NCBI RefSeq assembly: GCF_002831625.1
Contig: NZ_CP025116.1
Span: 806,001-870,000, forward strand
DNA: 64,000 nt
Source: Nonlabens sp. MB-3u-79
Lineage (GTDB): Bacteria > Bacteroidota > Bacteroidia > Flavobacteriales > Flavobacteriaceae
Direction: 5' to 3'
Position numbers and translations under genes: made by a program. The notes below the pieces were generated by a model. The model saw nothing but the letters and a program-made list of their open reading frames with translations. It did no database searches and was not told where the DNA came from. Shown here piece by piece: positions 17,637-26,420 of this stretch. How positions within the stretch are numbered: position 1 is the stretch's first letter; every line of letters begins with the position of its first letter.

Positions 17637-18638
17637 CTATAAGTTTACCGCAGGACAATTACAACTCCATCTGTCTTTTCTACATAAAAAGTCAATCCCT
17701 AAAGTAATCTGATGGAATCCGCCATTTGCAAATTGTATATCACCAAACTGGTAACTGTAATTATAACCAAAAGTAAACTCCTTATACTTGATCCCAAAAA
17801 TAGGAGACAGAAGCGATAAATTTTGCTCTTGTACGTTATCCCCATCCAGATACTCAGCTCCATCAAAACTCTGACGATAAGAAAGTCCCATATACATTAC
17901 GCTATCATCATTTAGATCATAATAAGCTTTTAGGTTAACATCCATAAACTGCTCTGCTGTACGATCTGTACGCTGGTATAACACCGATGGCTCAAATTGC
18001 CAGTCGTTATTACGTGGAGCAAATAAATAACCCAGAGTTGCTATATAACGACGCTGGTTGGTACTTTCAAAACCTTCTGAATAGATCTCACGGTTTTGGA
18101 AAAGGGCATTCTTAACTGTAAAATGTGCGTAGAATTCTTTGTAGAAATAAGACATTCCTATATCAACATTAAAGTAAGAATCACTTCTAAGAACGCCTGT
18201 TATGATAGGGTCAAAATCACTAAGATCAAAATCAGACTCATCCAGTCTACTTTGTACCATACCTACGTTCATACCGAAAGAAAGACGATTTAAATCTTCA
18301 AACCCTCCACCTACTTGTAGGTGATATGCATAAGAAAGATAGGCCCCCGTCTGCGAGTGGTAACCGTTCTTATCGTTGAATAATATAGCTCCTATACCAC
18401 TATTTTCCCCTACTCCAGTGTTAAAACTTAATGTTTGCAGGTTAGGGGCGTCTTCTTGATCAAACCATTGCTGACGTACTGTCCCTCTAACTTTACCACA
18501 AGCCGCTGCTCCTGCCATAGAAGGATGAAGTAGATAATAGTTATCCATTAAGTAATCTAAATAAACTGGAACACCTTCTTGTGCAATGGTTAGCTGACCA
18601 CTAAAAACGACAGCTAATAATATGAATAGTTTTTTCAT
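17637..18638 (-). CDS. PorP/SprF family type IX secretion-associated outer-membrane protein
   Basis: A 333-residue outer-membrane protein starting at MKKLFILLAVVFSGQLTIAQ (ATG at 18638); an upstream in-frame ATG would add 42 residues of unlikely sequence. PorP/SprF hallmarks are the early YLMDNYYLLHPSMAGA block, alternating beta strands, IFGIKYKEFTFGYNYSYQ near the C-terminus, and a Cys-containing end (CRKDRWSCNCPAVNL). SprF-type proteins pair with specific T9SS type B cargo and may anchor it at the surface. Here the expected cargo is represented only by the 50-residue remnant downstream, so this protein may be orphaned or serve another cargo. Confidence 0.88.
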   Translation of the reverse strand: MKKLFILLAVVFSGQLTIAQEGVPVYLDYLMDNYYLLHPSMAGAAACGKVRGTVRQQWFDQEDAPNLQTLSFNTGVGENSGIGAILFNDKNGYHSQTGAYLSYAYHLQVGGGFEDLNRLSFGMNVGMVQSRLDESDFDLSDFDPIITGVLRSDSYFNVDIGMSYFYKEFYAHFTVKNALFQNREIYSEGFESTNQRRYIATLGYLFAPRNNDWQFEPSVLYQRTDRTAEQFMDVNLKAYYDLNDDSVMYMGLSYRQSFDGAEYLDGDNVQEQNLSLLSPIFGIKYKEFTFGYNYSYQFGDIQFANGGFHQITLGIDFLCRKDRWSCNCPAVNL

Positions 18639-18965
18639 GTTTAGGTTTATGTAACTTCTTAACGCAAAACGCCTTAAAAATGTTTTATCTTTTGTGTTTC
18701 TTTGATTGATGTCATAAAATGAAACAAAATAAATTGTTTGGGCGCATTTTAAAAAATCAAGCATTAATTCGGTACAACTTCAAAGAATACCAAAGGATTC
18801 AAATATATAAATTTTTGGTCTAGGATATGGATTAATACGAATTATGTTGACGCTACTAAGAATTAATATAGATTTAATTCAAAACCAGCCCTGTTATCGA
18901 TTATTGAATACCATTTATAGTATTTATCAATGGCATGTATCATGACATATCATCCTTGCTAGGCT
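18639..18965. other. Divergent intergenic region, PorP/SprF and Nfu genes
   Basis: About 330 bp of AT-rich sequence that must hold the promoters of both divergent genes. No TAnnTTTG box with a good partner was found for the PorP/SprF side, and no further coding frame is convincing. Confidence 0.35.
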
Positions 18966-18973
18966 TATCTTTG
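18966..18973 (+). promoter_or_regulatory. -7 box of the Nfu-type gene
   Basis: TATCTTTG lies 18 bp upstream of the chosen ATG at 18992. It supports that start over the in-frame ATG at 18935, which would precede the promoter box. Confidence 0.5.
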
Positions 18974-18991
18974 TTCCATATCATAATAATC

Positions 18992-19903
18992 ATGGAGAAT
19001 CATCAAATTAAAATAGTTCCTACGAGTAATGAAGCGATCATTAAATTTGAGAGCAATCATTTTCTAGTAAAAAATCACAGTTACGAATTTAAAAATATAG
19101 ATGAAGCAGGTTCATCCCTTCTTGCGCAGCAGTTGTTTTATCTGCCATTTGTGAAAACAGTTTATATCGCACAAAATTTTATAGCAATAGAGCGTTATGA
19201 TATTGTTTCTTGGGAAGATGTGCAGACCGAAATTTCAGAACAAATAGAAAACTATCTAAATAGTGGAGAACTCCTCGTAAAAAAGGATGAAGAAATAAAG
19301 AAAGTGCCGGTAACTGTTTACGCTGAAGCAACACCCAATCCTAATGCCATGAAGTTTGTGGCTAATAAAAAACTTACTGTAAACAATAAAGAGTTTAAAA
19401 GCATCAATGATACAGAGGTTGACACTCTTGCTAGAAATCTCTATACCTTCCCTTTTATTAAAGAACTTTATGTGGGTGAAAACTATATATCTATTCAAAA
19501 GCACGACGTTATATCATGGGATGAAGTGACTCATGAAGTGCGTTCCTTTATAAGAGAGTCTTTAGAAAGCGGCACTTCAATAGGGGAAACAAAGCATAAA
19601 AGCGCAGCGATAGTTAAAGAAAAAGGAGAGTCTGTGGACTTACCCAAGTTTGAGAATCTAAACGATATTTCTAAAAAAATAGTTGAAATTCTAGACGAAT
19701 ACATCAAACCAGCCGTTGCTAATGATGGTGGTAATATTGTGTTTGAAGGTTATGAAGAAAGTAGTGGTGAAGTGAGGGTTATTCTTCAAGGAGCCTGCAG
19801 CGGTTGCCCTTCCTCTACCATGACCTTGCGTAATGGTATTGAAACCATGCTTAAAGAGATGATTCCTGGTAAGATAGAACGAGTAGTTGCCTTGAATGGT
19901 TAG
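18992..19903 (+). CDS. NifU-family Fe-S scaffold/carrier with two Nfu N-terminal domains
   Basis: About 303 residues. Two tandem Nfu N-terminal domains are visible (about 1-95 and 105-195); the second carries TPNPNAMKFVANKKL and both have a FLPFVKTVYI / FPFIKELYVG motif. They are followed by a NifU C-terminal domain (about 220-300) with the cluster-binding CSGC in LQGACSGCPSSTMTL. It carries and delivers [4Fe-4S] clusters to apo-enzymes in the cytoplasm. The first Nfu_N copy lacks the TPNPNA motif, so only the second keeps the classic sequence. The duplicated N-domain is common in Flavobacteria. It starts at 18992, supported by the promoter box. Confidence 0.9.
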   Translation: MENHQIKIVPTSNEAIIKFESNHFLVKNHSYEFKNIDEAGSSLLAQQLFYLPFVKTVYIAQNFIAIERYDIVSWEDVQTEISEQIENYLNSGELLVKKDEEIKKVPVTVYAEATPNPNAMKFVANKKLTVNNKEFKSINDTEVDTLARNLYTFPFIKELYVGENYISIQKHDVISWDEVTHEVRSFIRESLESGTSIGETKHKSAAIVKEKGESVDLPKFENLNDISKKIVEILDEYIKPAVANDGGNIVFEGYEESSGEVRVILQGACSGCPSSTMTLRNGIETMLKEMIPGKIERVVALNG

Positions 19904-19939
19904 AAAATTGTACCTTTTATACTTTATAAAGATACAATT

Positions 19940-20117
19940 ATGGCGGTCTTGAAAGTAATAGAAGTGCTAGCAAACAGTGAAAACAGCTGTTGAGCGTGCT
20001 TCTAAAAGTGTAGAAAACATACGATCAGTTTACATCAATAAACAAATTGCTCAGGTGAAAGACAGTAAGATCACAGAATATAGGGTGAACGTAAAAATCA
20101 CTTTTGTGGTAATGTGA
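19940..20117 (+). pseudogene. Dodecin gene broken by an internal deletion
   Basis: The frame from ATG 19940 reads MAVLKVIEVLANSE and then stops at TGA after ENSC. In another frame the sequence resumes as KTAVERASKSVENIRSVYI and continues to EYRVNVKITFVVM, ending at 20117. Intact dodecins (about 65-70 residues) have an extra segment of roughly eight residues, KSWEDATK-like, between these two halves. The missing part holds the flavin-stacking Trp, so the deletion both shifts the frame and removes the ligand-binding residue. Dodecins store flavin and buffer its excess. The rest of the gene is well preserved, so inactivation looks recent. Confidence 0.82.
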
Positions 20118-20169
20118 TTTTCTTTGGCAAGATATTTGAAGATTACCAATTCAACAAAAACAAATTATT

Positions 20170-20865
20170 ATGAAAAAATCAATCCTTAGCTTATTATTTG
20201 CAGGCGCATGTTTAACCGCAATGGCGCAAGACATTAGATCTATCTCTTCTGACGGTGGAGTAAGAATCGATATGAATCTCTATCAAAACACAACAGCCAC
20301 TATTAATCAAAGTAACTTAACTTATTCAGGTAATCCTTTTATCGAAGAAGATCTTAAAGAAGGTATCGTTACTATAGGTGAGGACAATAAACAAGTTTTT
20401 TTTATGAGATATAATGTGCTTAATGAGCGTATTGAATTTAGTAAAACAAATGATGTCGCGACTTTAAAAGCTTTGCCTAAAATTGAAGATCTTGTGATAC
20501 TACTTGAAGGGAAAACTTATCAATATATTGAAAGCGGAAATTTGCCGGCTGGATATTATGAAATCGTAAAAGCATTTGATGCTGATACATTTTTACTAGT
20601 AGAGCATGACAAAAATATAATGGAAGTAGAACAAAAGTCTTCTTACAACTCTGGCCAAAAATCAAAAATTAGGAGTAGTGAAACCATTTTCTTTTTTGAT
20701 AATAAAAATGCTATCGAAATTGACAATCATAAAAAGCGTAGTGTAAATGCTTTTCCTGAATCTACTCAATCAGAATTGAAAAGCTTTATCCAAGATAATA
20801 AGATCAAATTTAATGATGATTACAAAGGCTTAATTGCTATAATTGATAAGTATATCACTTTATAA
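20170..20865 (+). CDS. Secreted protein of unknown family (copy 1 of a tandem duplication)
   Basis: A 231-residue protein with a clean signal peptide (MKKSILSLLFAGACLTAMAQ). I do not recognise the mature domain. Visible features are NLTYSGNPFIEEDLKEGIV, a likely beta-rich middle, and a lysine-rich C-terminal part ending FNDDYKGLIAIIDKYITL. Its close paralogue lies 1 kb downstream with a frameshift at the start. Each copy is followed, on the opposite strand, by the 3' end of tsaB, showing that gene and neighbour were duplicated together. Predicted periplasmic or secreted; function unknown. Confidence 0.7.
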   Translation: MKKSILSLLFAGACLTAMAQDIRSISSDGGVRIDMNLYQNTTATINQSNLTYSGNPFIEEDLKEGIVTIGEDNKQVFFMRYNVLNERIEFSKTNDVATLKALPKIEDLVILLEGKTYQYIESGNLPAGYYEIVKAFDADTFLLVEHDKNIMEVEQKSSYNSGQKSKIRSSETIFFFDNKNAIEIDNHKKRSVNAFPESTQSELKSFIQDNKIKFNDDYKGLIAIIDKYITL

Positions 20866-20879
20866 TTATTTGCATTAAT

Positions 20880-21146
20880 CCTGCCTTAAATTCTTTAAGG
20901 TAAAAAGGTTCAAAATAAGCGACATCTACGGTGTCGCTTATTTTATGCTTTTCTATGGCAAGGTCACACAAAGTTATTGAGGCAGGGTTTGAAGTGATGT
21001 ACCTGTGCTGTTCTTCTTGAATCAACTCTCTAAATTTTTCTATTCCAGTACCTATAAATGTTAGCTTTCCGCTTTCGCGAAAGCGAGAAAAACTTTCTTT
21101 TTCTAATATTACTGCTGACACTTCTTGAACGACTTCCTTGGCGTGA
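20880..21146 (-). pseudogene. Duplicated 3' fragment of tsaB
   Basis: This segment reproduces about the last 90 codons of the intact tsaB at 21876-22556, including ESFSRFRESGKLTFIGTGIE and VAYFEPFYLKEFKAG. Nucleotide identity is high, about 95% by eye. There is no start codon and no N-terminal half. It also carries a copy of the palindrome. It is a by-product of the tandem duplication and not a functional gene. Confidence 0.85.
21070..21085. repeat. Palindromic element, copy 5 (inside the tsaB fragment)
   Basis: Perfect copy exactly 1000 bp from its counterpart in intact tsaB. It was duplicated with the segment, so it is not an independent insertion. Confidence 0.9.
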
Positions 21147-21184
21147 TATTTGTCTATTTTATTATTCAACAAAAACAAATTATT

Positions 21185-21867
21185 ATGAAAAATCAATCCT
21201 AAGCTTATTATTTGCAGGCGCGTGTTTAACCGCAATGGCACAAGAGAATGGAATAATGGCAGATATGAATCTCTATTCAAGCCTTTCAAGCATGCCAGCC
21301 ACCCTTCCTCAAAGTAATTTAACTTATTCAGGCGATCCTTTTATCGAAGAAGATCTTAAAGAAGGTATCGTTACTACAGGTGAGGATGATAAACAAGTTT
21401 TCTTCATGAGATATAATGTTTTAGAACAACGCATAGAATTTAGTGAAACTAATGAAGTAGAGACTTTGAAAATGTTACCTAAGGAAGATAACATTCTTAT
21501 TCAACTAGCTGGAAAAACATACCAGTATCTTAATGTAGGGAATTTACCTACTGGATATTACGAAATCGCTAAGACATTTGATGAAGACACCCTCTTGTTA
21601 GTTCAACATGAGAAAACTATTTATAAAGCAGAACAAAGAAACTCTTATAATTCTTCCCAAAAATCAAAACTTAAAAGCAGTGAAAAGATTTACTTTCTCT
21701 ATAATAAAGATGCTATCGAAATTGAGAATCACAAAAAGCGCAGTGTAAAAGCTTTTCCTAATTCTACTCAATCCCAATTAAAAACTTATATCAAAGAAAA
21801 TAATATTAAGTTTAACGACGATTACAAAGGTCTTATTGCGTTGATTAACAAGTATATAAATTTATAA
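21185..21867 (+). pseudogene. Frameshifted paralogue of the secreted protein (copy 2)
   Basis: It aligns with copy 1 throughout. At the expected start, ATG is followed by five A bases instead of six (21188-21192), so the native start now reads MKNQS and hits TAA. The rest, from KSILSLLFAGACLTAMAQENG to the stop at 21867, stays open in the other frame and is about as long as copy 1. Without slippage on the A run or an unusual start the signal peptide cannot be made, so export is probably lost. An internal ATG (MAQENG) would give a cytoplasmic form. The intact remainder means the shift is recent, a phase-variable state, or a sequencing error. Confidence 0.72.
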
Positions 21868-21875
21868 TCACCCCT

Positions 21876-22556
21876 TTATCCAGCTTTAAATTCTTTAAGG
21901 TAAAAAGGTTCAAAATAAGCGACATCTACGGTGTCGCTTATTTTATTCTTTTCTATGGCAAGGTCACACAAAGTAGTTGCGGTAGGGTTTGAAGTGATGT
22001 AGCTATGCTGTTCTTCTTGAATCAACTCTCTAAATTTTTCTATTCCAGTACCTATAAATGTAAGTTTTCCGCTTTCGCGAAAGCGAGAAAAACTTTCTTT
22101 TTCTAATATTACCGCAGACACTTCTTGTAGGATTTCTTCCCCTTCAAAAACAGCAGCATAGACTTCCATTCTTCGAGCATCAAGCATAGGAACTGTAATA
22201 CCTGAAGAGGTGTTTTGCTTGCTCAAAGATTCTAATGTACTGATGGCTATCAGTGGGATATCCAGCGCATAGCACAATCCTTTTGCTGAGGCAACTCCTA
22301 TACGCAATCCCGTATAAGAACCTGGACCTTCGCTTACAGCAATAGCATTAAGATCTTTGGTAGAAAAATTATTGCGAGATAAAATCTCCTCTATATAAAT
22401 ATGCAAACGTTCTCCATGACTATAACCGTCACTGTTATCTTCTAGTACGTCCAGACAATTGAGAATTCCACAATCATTTTGAAAGGCTCCATTTTCAGTC
22501 GCAAGCGCAACAGAACAGTTTGTAGAAGTTGTTTCTATACATAATATTAAGGACAT
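21876..22556 (-). CDS. tsaB: tRNA threonylcarbamoyladenosine biosynthesis protein TsaB
   Basis: A 226-residue ASKHA-fold protein. The N-terminal ILCIETTSTNCSVAL (about 4-18), VSEGPGSYTGLRIGVASAKGL (about 74-94) and LDARRMEVYAAVF (about 125) motifs are those of TsaB, the scaffold for TsaD in making t6A37 of ANN-decoding tRNAs. Between residues 20 and 45 it has an atypical insertion, DCGILNCLDVLED, before the conserved SDGYSHGERLH. The palindromic element encodes RFRES at about 158-162. It is the last gene of the exporter operon, starting 2 bp after the second adaptor. Its 3' third exists in a second, non-functional copy next door. Confidence 0.92.
   Translation of the reverse strand: MSLILCIETTSTNCSVALATENGAFQNDCGILNCLDVLEDNSDGYSHGERLHIYIEEILSRNNFSTKDLNAIAVSEGPGSYTGLRIGVASAKGLCYALDIPLIAISTLESLSKQNTSSGITVPMLDARRMEVYAAVFEGEEILQEVSAVILEKESFSRFRESGKLTFIGTGIEKFRELIQEEQHSYITSNPTATTLCDLAIEKNKISDTVDVAYFEPFYLKEFKAG
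22070..22085. repeat. Palindromic element, copy 6 (inside tsaB)
   Basis: Perfect 16-bp palindrome, read in the RFRES frame. Confidence 0.9.
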
Positions 22557-22558
22557 GA

Positions 22559-23845
22559 CTAGGCTGCTTTGTCTTCTTCAGAAGAGGTTGTTTTAGAGTC
22601 TTTATCTTTTTTTGTACTTACCGCTTTTCCTGATTTTAAAGTCTTTGTAACTGTTCTATAAGGTCCAGTAATTACTTTTTCTCCTTTTTCAAGGCCAGTG
22701 AGTACCACTATATTTTTATCATCTTGGATACCTGTAGTTATCACTCTTAACTTGGCTTTGCCATTTTGCTCCAGATAAACACATTCAAATTTTTTATCAC
22801 TTGTAGATAGGTCCCTAGAACTTTTTCTGCTTTCTAGAGTATCATTTTTAATGACGATAGAGCTTATAGGAATGGCAATCGCATCTTTCTTTTCTCTTGT
22901 GATAATGTCCACAGTAGCAGTCATTCCAGGTTTAAAAGGGCTGTAGTTGTCACTTTTACCTTCTAAAAGTTCTTTATAGCTATCCGGTAGGATTCTTACT
23001 TTTACTTTAAAGTTAGTCACTTGATCTGCACTTAGCGATCCAGTAGCGGTGTTGGCAATTTCAGTTACTTCTCCTTGAAATTTTCTTTTTAAGTAGGCAT
23101 CTACTTCAACAATGGCTTTGTCGCCTACTTCTATCTTAACGATGTCATTCTCATTCACATCTACCTCAACTTCCATTTGAGAAAGATCTGCAACACGCAG
23201 TAATTCTGTTCCTGCCATTTGTTGAGTTCCCACTACTCGCTCTCCTAACTCGACTGCAAGTAAGGAAATTGTTCCCGTCATAGGGGCGAAAATGCTGGTG
23301 CGACTTAAATTATCTGTAGCTTCATTAACAGTAGCTCCTGCACTTTGAACTGAAAAATACGCAGAACGTTCTGCGGCTTTTGCTCTTTGATAAGCAGCAG
23401 TAGAAGCATCAAATTCTGATTGCGAAATCACTCCTTTTTCAAAGAGTTGAGAAGCACGCTGGTAATTTGCCTTTGCTTCTACAAGACTTGCTTTTGCTTG
23501 TTCAAAACCGGCCTTAGTATTAGCAAGTCCAGCTTTTGATCTGCTTACGCTAGATTGTAATAAATCTGGATTGATCTTAGCAAGAAGGTCTCCCTTCTGA
23601 ACTGATTGACCTTCTCTTATAGGCAATTCAATAATCTCACCTGGTACTTCTGGAGATATACTCACCTCTACTTCTGGTTTGATTTTTCCTGTGGCACTCA
23701 CCGTTTCTGTAACATCCATGGTGGTCACTTCCATAACCTCTACCGATATACCTTCGTCACTATTAGCAGCAACCATTTTGTAGCCGAGATAGCCCAGTAC
23801 AACAACAGCTATTAGTATTACTATAATAATTATTGCTTTCTTCAT
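22559..23845 (-). CDS. Periplasmic adaptor of a tripartite exporter (HlyD/MacA type), second adaptor
   Basis: A 428-residue membrane-fusion protein. It has an N-terminal anchor (about 2-24), a barrel-sandwich/biotinyl-like half motif (EVPGEIIELPIREGQSVQKGDLLAKINP), an alpha-helical hairpin rich in Ala, Lys and Gln (about 100-170), the returning lipoyl half (SIFAPMTGTISLLAVELGERVVG), a beta-barrel domain, and a lysine-rich tail after about 405. It bridges inner-membrane permeases and TolC. It follows the tolC-like gene by 10 bp and is the second adaptor of the operon, so the system may use two different adaptors. Confidence 0.88.
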   Translation of the reverse strand: MKKAIIIIVILIAVVVLGYLGYKMVAANSDEGISVEVMEVTTMDVTETVSATGKIKPEVEVSISPEVPGEIIELPIREGQSVQKGDLLAKINPDLLQSSVSRSKAGLANTKAGFEQAKASLVEAKANYQRASQLFEKGVISQSEFDASTAAYQRAKAAERSAYFSVQSAGATVNEATDNLSRTSIFAPMTGTISLLAVELGERVVGTQQMAGTELLRVADLSQMEVEVDVNENDIVKIEVGDKAIVEVDAYLKRKFQGEVTEIANTATGSLSADQVTNFKVKVRILPDSYKELLEGKSDNYSPFKPGMTATVDIITREKKDAIAIPISSIVIKNDTLESRKSSRDLSTSDKKFECVYLEQNGKAKLRVITTGIQDDKNIVVLTGLEKGEKVITGPYRTVTKTLKSGKAVSTKKDKDSKTTSSEEDKAA

Positions 23846-23855
23846 AATTGATGGT

Positions 23856-25181
23856 TTATAATCTTAACTCGTTAACAGGTATACCGAAATACAATTCCAA
23901 TACTTTTAAATTAAATATGTACTGGTATTTTGACTGGATCACTTGATTTGCTGCACTTACCACTTGTTGCCTACTTTGTTCAAAATCAAAGGCATTAAGC
24001 AAGCCTACGTTATATCTTTCTTGAGAATATTCAAAGGCTGTTCTTCTAGCTTCTAGTGTTTTTAAGGCACTTGCGTATGCTACTTTAGAACCTTCAGCAT
24101 CTGTATAAGCTCTATAAACTAAAGCCTCTAAATCTAATTTTGCTTGTTGTTCTGCAATATTTGCGCGCTCTAAATTAATTTTTGCTCGGTCTACTTGATT
24201 TCGTGTAGAAAAACCGTTAAATACAGGAACATTAAGAGAGATTCCATAAGAGATCCCATCTAATAAATATAACTGATCTATAATTGCAAGATCGGTATCT
24301 TCTTGTGCGTTAGTATTATAATTAAGAAATCCAGTTACCGTAGGAGAATACCCTGATCTAGCGATTAAAAGGTCTTGGGTGGAAAGCTTTTTATTTATTT
24401 CAGCTATCTTGATTTCACTACGAGTATCTAACGCATTGTTGACGACTTGATCCACTTCATTATCTAAAATAGTAGTTACTGGTACCGAATAGTCTACTTC
24501 TGCCACATCAAAATTCTCATAATCTTCGATCATAAGCAGTTGAGCTAAATTTAGTTTTGAAATAGTAAGGCTGTTCTGCGCGGTAATTATTTGTTGATTT
24601 TCACTCTCATAAGTAGCTTGAATTTCTAATAAGTCACCTCTAGGTAAAGATCCTGCTTCGACTAGATTTTGAGTTTGCTTAATTTGTGAATTAGTAACTT
24701 CGTGCTGCTTTAATAAGACTTGTAAGTTTTCCCTATTGAAAAGTACATTCAAAAAAGTATTTGCAACGTTAACAGCTGTGTTATCAATTAAATTTTGCAA
24801 TCTATAATCAGCTGCCTCAGCAGAAAGGTTGGCGCGTTTATACTGTCTAAAACTCCTCAAACCGTCAAAGATGGTCACTCCAGAACTTGCTCCACCAGAT
24901 AGGTTGGTCCTTTTATTATTTTGAAAACCAGAAACTGGATTAAATTGGAAACCCTGAGATACGGTCCTTCTTGCAGATAAGTTCAACGAAGGTAAAAAAT
25001 TACCTAATGCATCTCGCTTTTCTACTACCGCAACCTCTTTATCTAATTCTCCGTTTTTTATGGAGATATTCTTGTCTATAGCTTGTTGGATACACTCTTG
25101 CAAGGTCCATCCGTTATTCTGTTGCGCTTTCGCGAAAGCGAAACTAAAAAGAACAATGCTGCAAATTATTAACTTCTTCAT
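23856..25181 (-). CDS. TolC-family outer-membrane channel
   Basis: A 441-residue outer-membrane efflux protein from ATG 25181. The signal peptide is MKKLIICSIVLFSFAFAKAQ. The mature protein carries two OEP repeats (about 25-220 and 235-435), each with long helical coiled-coil segments and beta strands; VFNGFSTRNQVDRAKINLERA and ERYNVGLLNAFDFEQSRQQVVSA are typical. It forms the trimeric exit duct of the exporter. Residues 15-19 of the signal peptide (AFAKA) are encoded by the palindromic repeat, which so forms the predicted A-K-A cleavage site. It lies between two adaptor genes in one operon. Confidence 0.9.
   Translation of the reverse strand: MKKLIICSIVLFSFAFAKAQQNNGWTLQECIQQAIDKNISIKNGELDKEVAVVEKRDALGNFLPSLNLSARRTVSQGFQFNPVSGFQNNKRTNLSGGASSGVTIFDGLRSFRQYKRANLSAEAADYRLQNLIDNTAVNVANTFLNVLFNRENLQVLLKQHEVTNSQIKQTQNLVEAGSLPRGDLLEIQATYESENQQIITAQNSLTISKLNLAQLLMIEDYENFDVAEVDYSVPVTTILDNEVDQVVNNALDTRSEIKIAEINKKLSTQDLLIARSGYSPTVTGFLNYNTNAQEDTDLAIIDQLYLLDGISYGISLNVPVFNGFSTRNQVDRAKINLERANIAEQQAKLDLEALVYRAYTDAEGSKVAYASALKTLEARRTAFEYSQERYNVGLLNAFDFEQSRQQVVSAANQVIQSKYQYIFNLKVLELYFGIPVNELRL
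25125..25140. repeat. Palindromic element, copy 7 (signal peptide of the TolC-like gene)
   Basis: Perfect 16-bp palindrome in the AFAKA frame, residues 15-19, ending exactly before the predicted mature Gln20. Confidence 0.9.
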
Positions 25182-25234
25182 AATATGGTTATGTCTATAT
25201 GTAGATCTAAGATGTGATTTGTTACAAAAAAATA

Positions 25235-26404
25235 TTATCCTCCGAATCCACCACGTCCAGCAGGGAGTTTTAAGGCATTCCAAACTTTGATGTTATCCCC
25301 TTCTTTTACTCCAGAAAGTACTTCCACGTTTATACCGTTGCTCAATCCCAATTCGATATCACGACGTTCAAACTGTTGATCCCCTATCTCGATTTCAACA
25401 TAAGGTTTTTTAGTCTCTGGATCATATTGCACCAGTGCCTCTTTGATACTCAACACGTCATCTCTTCTGTCTAAAATAATACTAGCATTTGCACTTAAGC
25501 CTGCTCTTATAAACGTGGAGTCTTGTGTCGCTTTAAGAGTTCCTTTAATAGCAAATTGAATAGCTCCATTCTCTGCAATTCCTTTAGGTGCCACATAATC
25601 TAAAATAGCGTCAAACTTTTTATTGTCAAAAGCTCCTACGGTAATTTTTAGTGCGAGACCTTCTTTAATCTTCCCTACTTCACTTTCATCTACCTTTCCT
25701 TCAAAGATCATTTTATTCACATCAGCAATCATGGCGATGGAAGTACCTTCATTAAAGTTATTGGACTCAATAACTTGATTTCCTTCTTTCACAGGAACGT
25801 CTAGCACCATTCCAGAAACGGTTGCACGTATAGATGTTTGTGCATAGTTCCCAAGACCAGCGGTAGTCCCCGTTCTTATGATATCATAGTTTTGCTGTGA
25901 ACCCCTTAGACTTACCTGCTCTTGCTTGTAACGTTGCAAAGCGTTGTTATAAGCATTTTGAGCCAGGTCAAATTCGTTTGCAGAAATCACTCCTTTATCA
26001 AAAAGGGATTTCTGTCTGTTAAAAATGGCCTTTTGATTATCTAGTGCTAGTTTTGCTGTTTCTACAGATGTTCTCGCTCCTGCGATATTATTTTTAGCAC
26101 TAGTCAGAGAGGACACATTAGGTACTACTTTAATATCTGCAATAAGGTCTCCTGCTTTAACTAAATCACCTGCCTCGACATGGATCTTATCAATAACACC
26201 AGAGATATTAGGTTTGATACTAACCTCCTCTTTTGGCACAATGCTACCTGTTGCCACGGTCTCTTTGATAATGGTTTCCTTGGTAGGTTGCTCAGTGGTA
26301 TAGGTAATAGGATCTTCTCGATCTTTTTGCCAGATGTAATAAATCCCTGCTGATGCGAGCAGCAAAATTATAATAAGTGTGATGACGGTTCCTGTTCGTT
26401 TCAT
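25235..26404 (-). CDS. Periplasmic adaptor of a MacAB-type exporter, first adaptor
   Basis: A 389-residue HlyD/MacA-family adaptor. The N-terminal anchor (about 6-24) is followed by ATGSIVPKEEVSIKPNISGVIDKI, a helical hairpin (about 95-165), a lipoyl return (SIRATVSGMVLDVPVKEGNQV), a beta-barrel (about 215-300) and a MacA-like membrane-proximal domain. It ends in AGRGGFGG, a Gly-rich tail often seen in MacA proteins next to MacB permeases. It sits 16 bp after the second permease gene and upstream of tolC. Confidence 0.88.
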   Translation of the reverse strand: MKRTGTVITLIIILLLASAGIYYIWQKDREDPITYTTEQPTKETIIKETVATGSIVPKEEVSIKPNISGVIDKIHVEAGDLVKAGDLIADIKVVPNVSSLTSAKNNIAGARTSVETAKLALDNQKAIFNRQKSLFDKGVISANEFDLAQNAYNNALQRYKQEQVSLRGSQQNYDIIRTGTTAGLGNYAQTSIRATVSGMVLDVPVKEGNQVIESNNFNEGTSIAMIADVNKMIFEGKVDESEVGKIKEGLALKITVGAFDNKKFDAILDYVAPKGIAENGAIQFAIKGTLKATQDSTFIRAGLSANASIILDRRDDVLSIKEALVQYDPETKKPYVEIEIGDQQFERRDIELGLSNGINVEVLSGVKEGDNIKVWNALKLPAGRGGFGG

Positions 26405-26420
26405 TATGATTGCTTAGTTG

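Noticed and set aside
18639..18764. Longer N-terminus for the PorP/SprF protein
   Set aside because: The internal start MKKLFILLAVV gives a normal signal peptide, while the extension has no recognisable role.
21058..21184. Upstream extension of the copy 2 secreted protein
   Set aside because: The open frame runs antisense through the tsaB fragment and would destroy the signal peptide position. It results from the frameshift.
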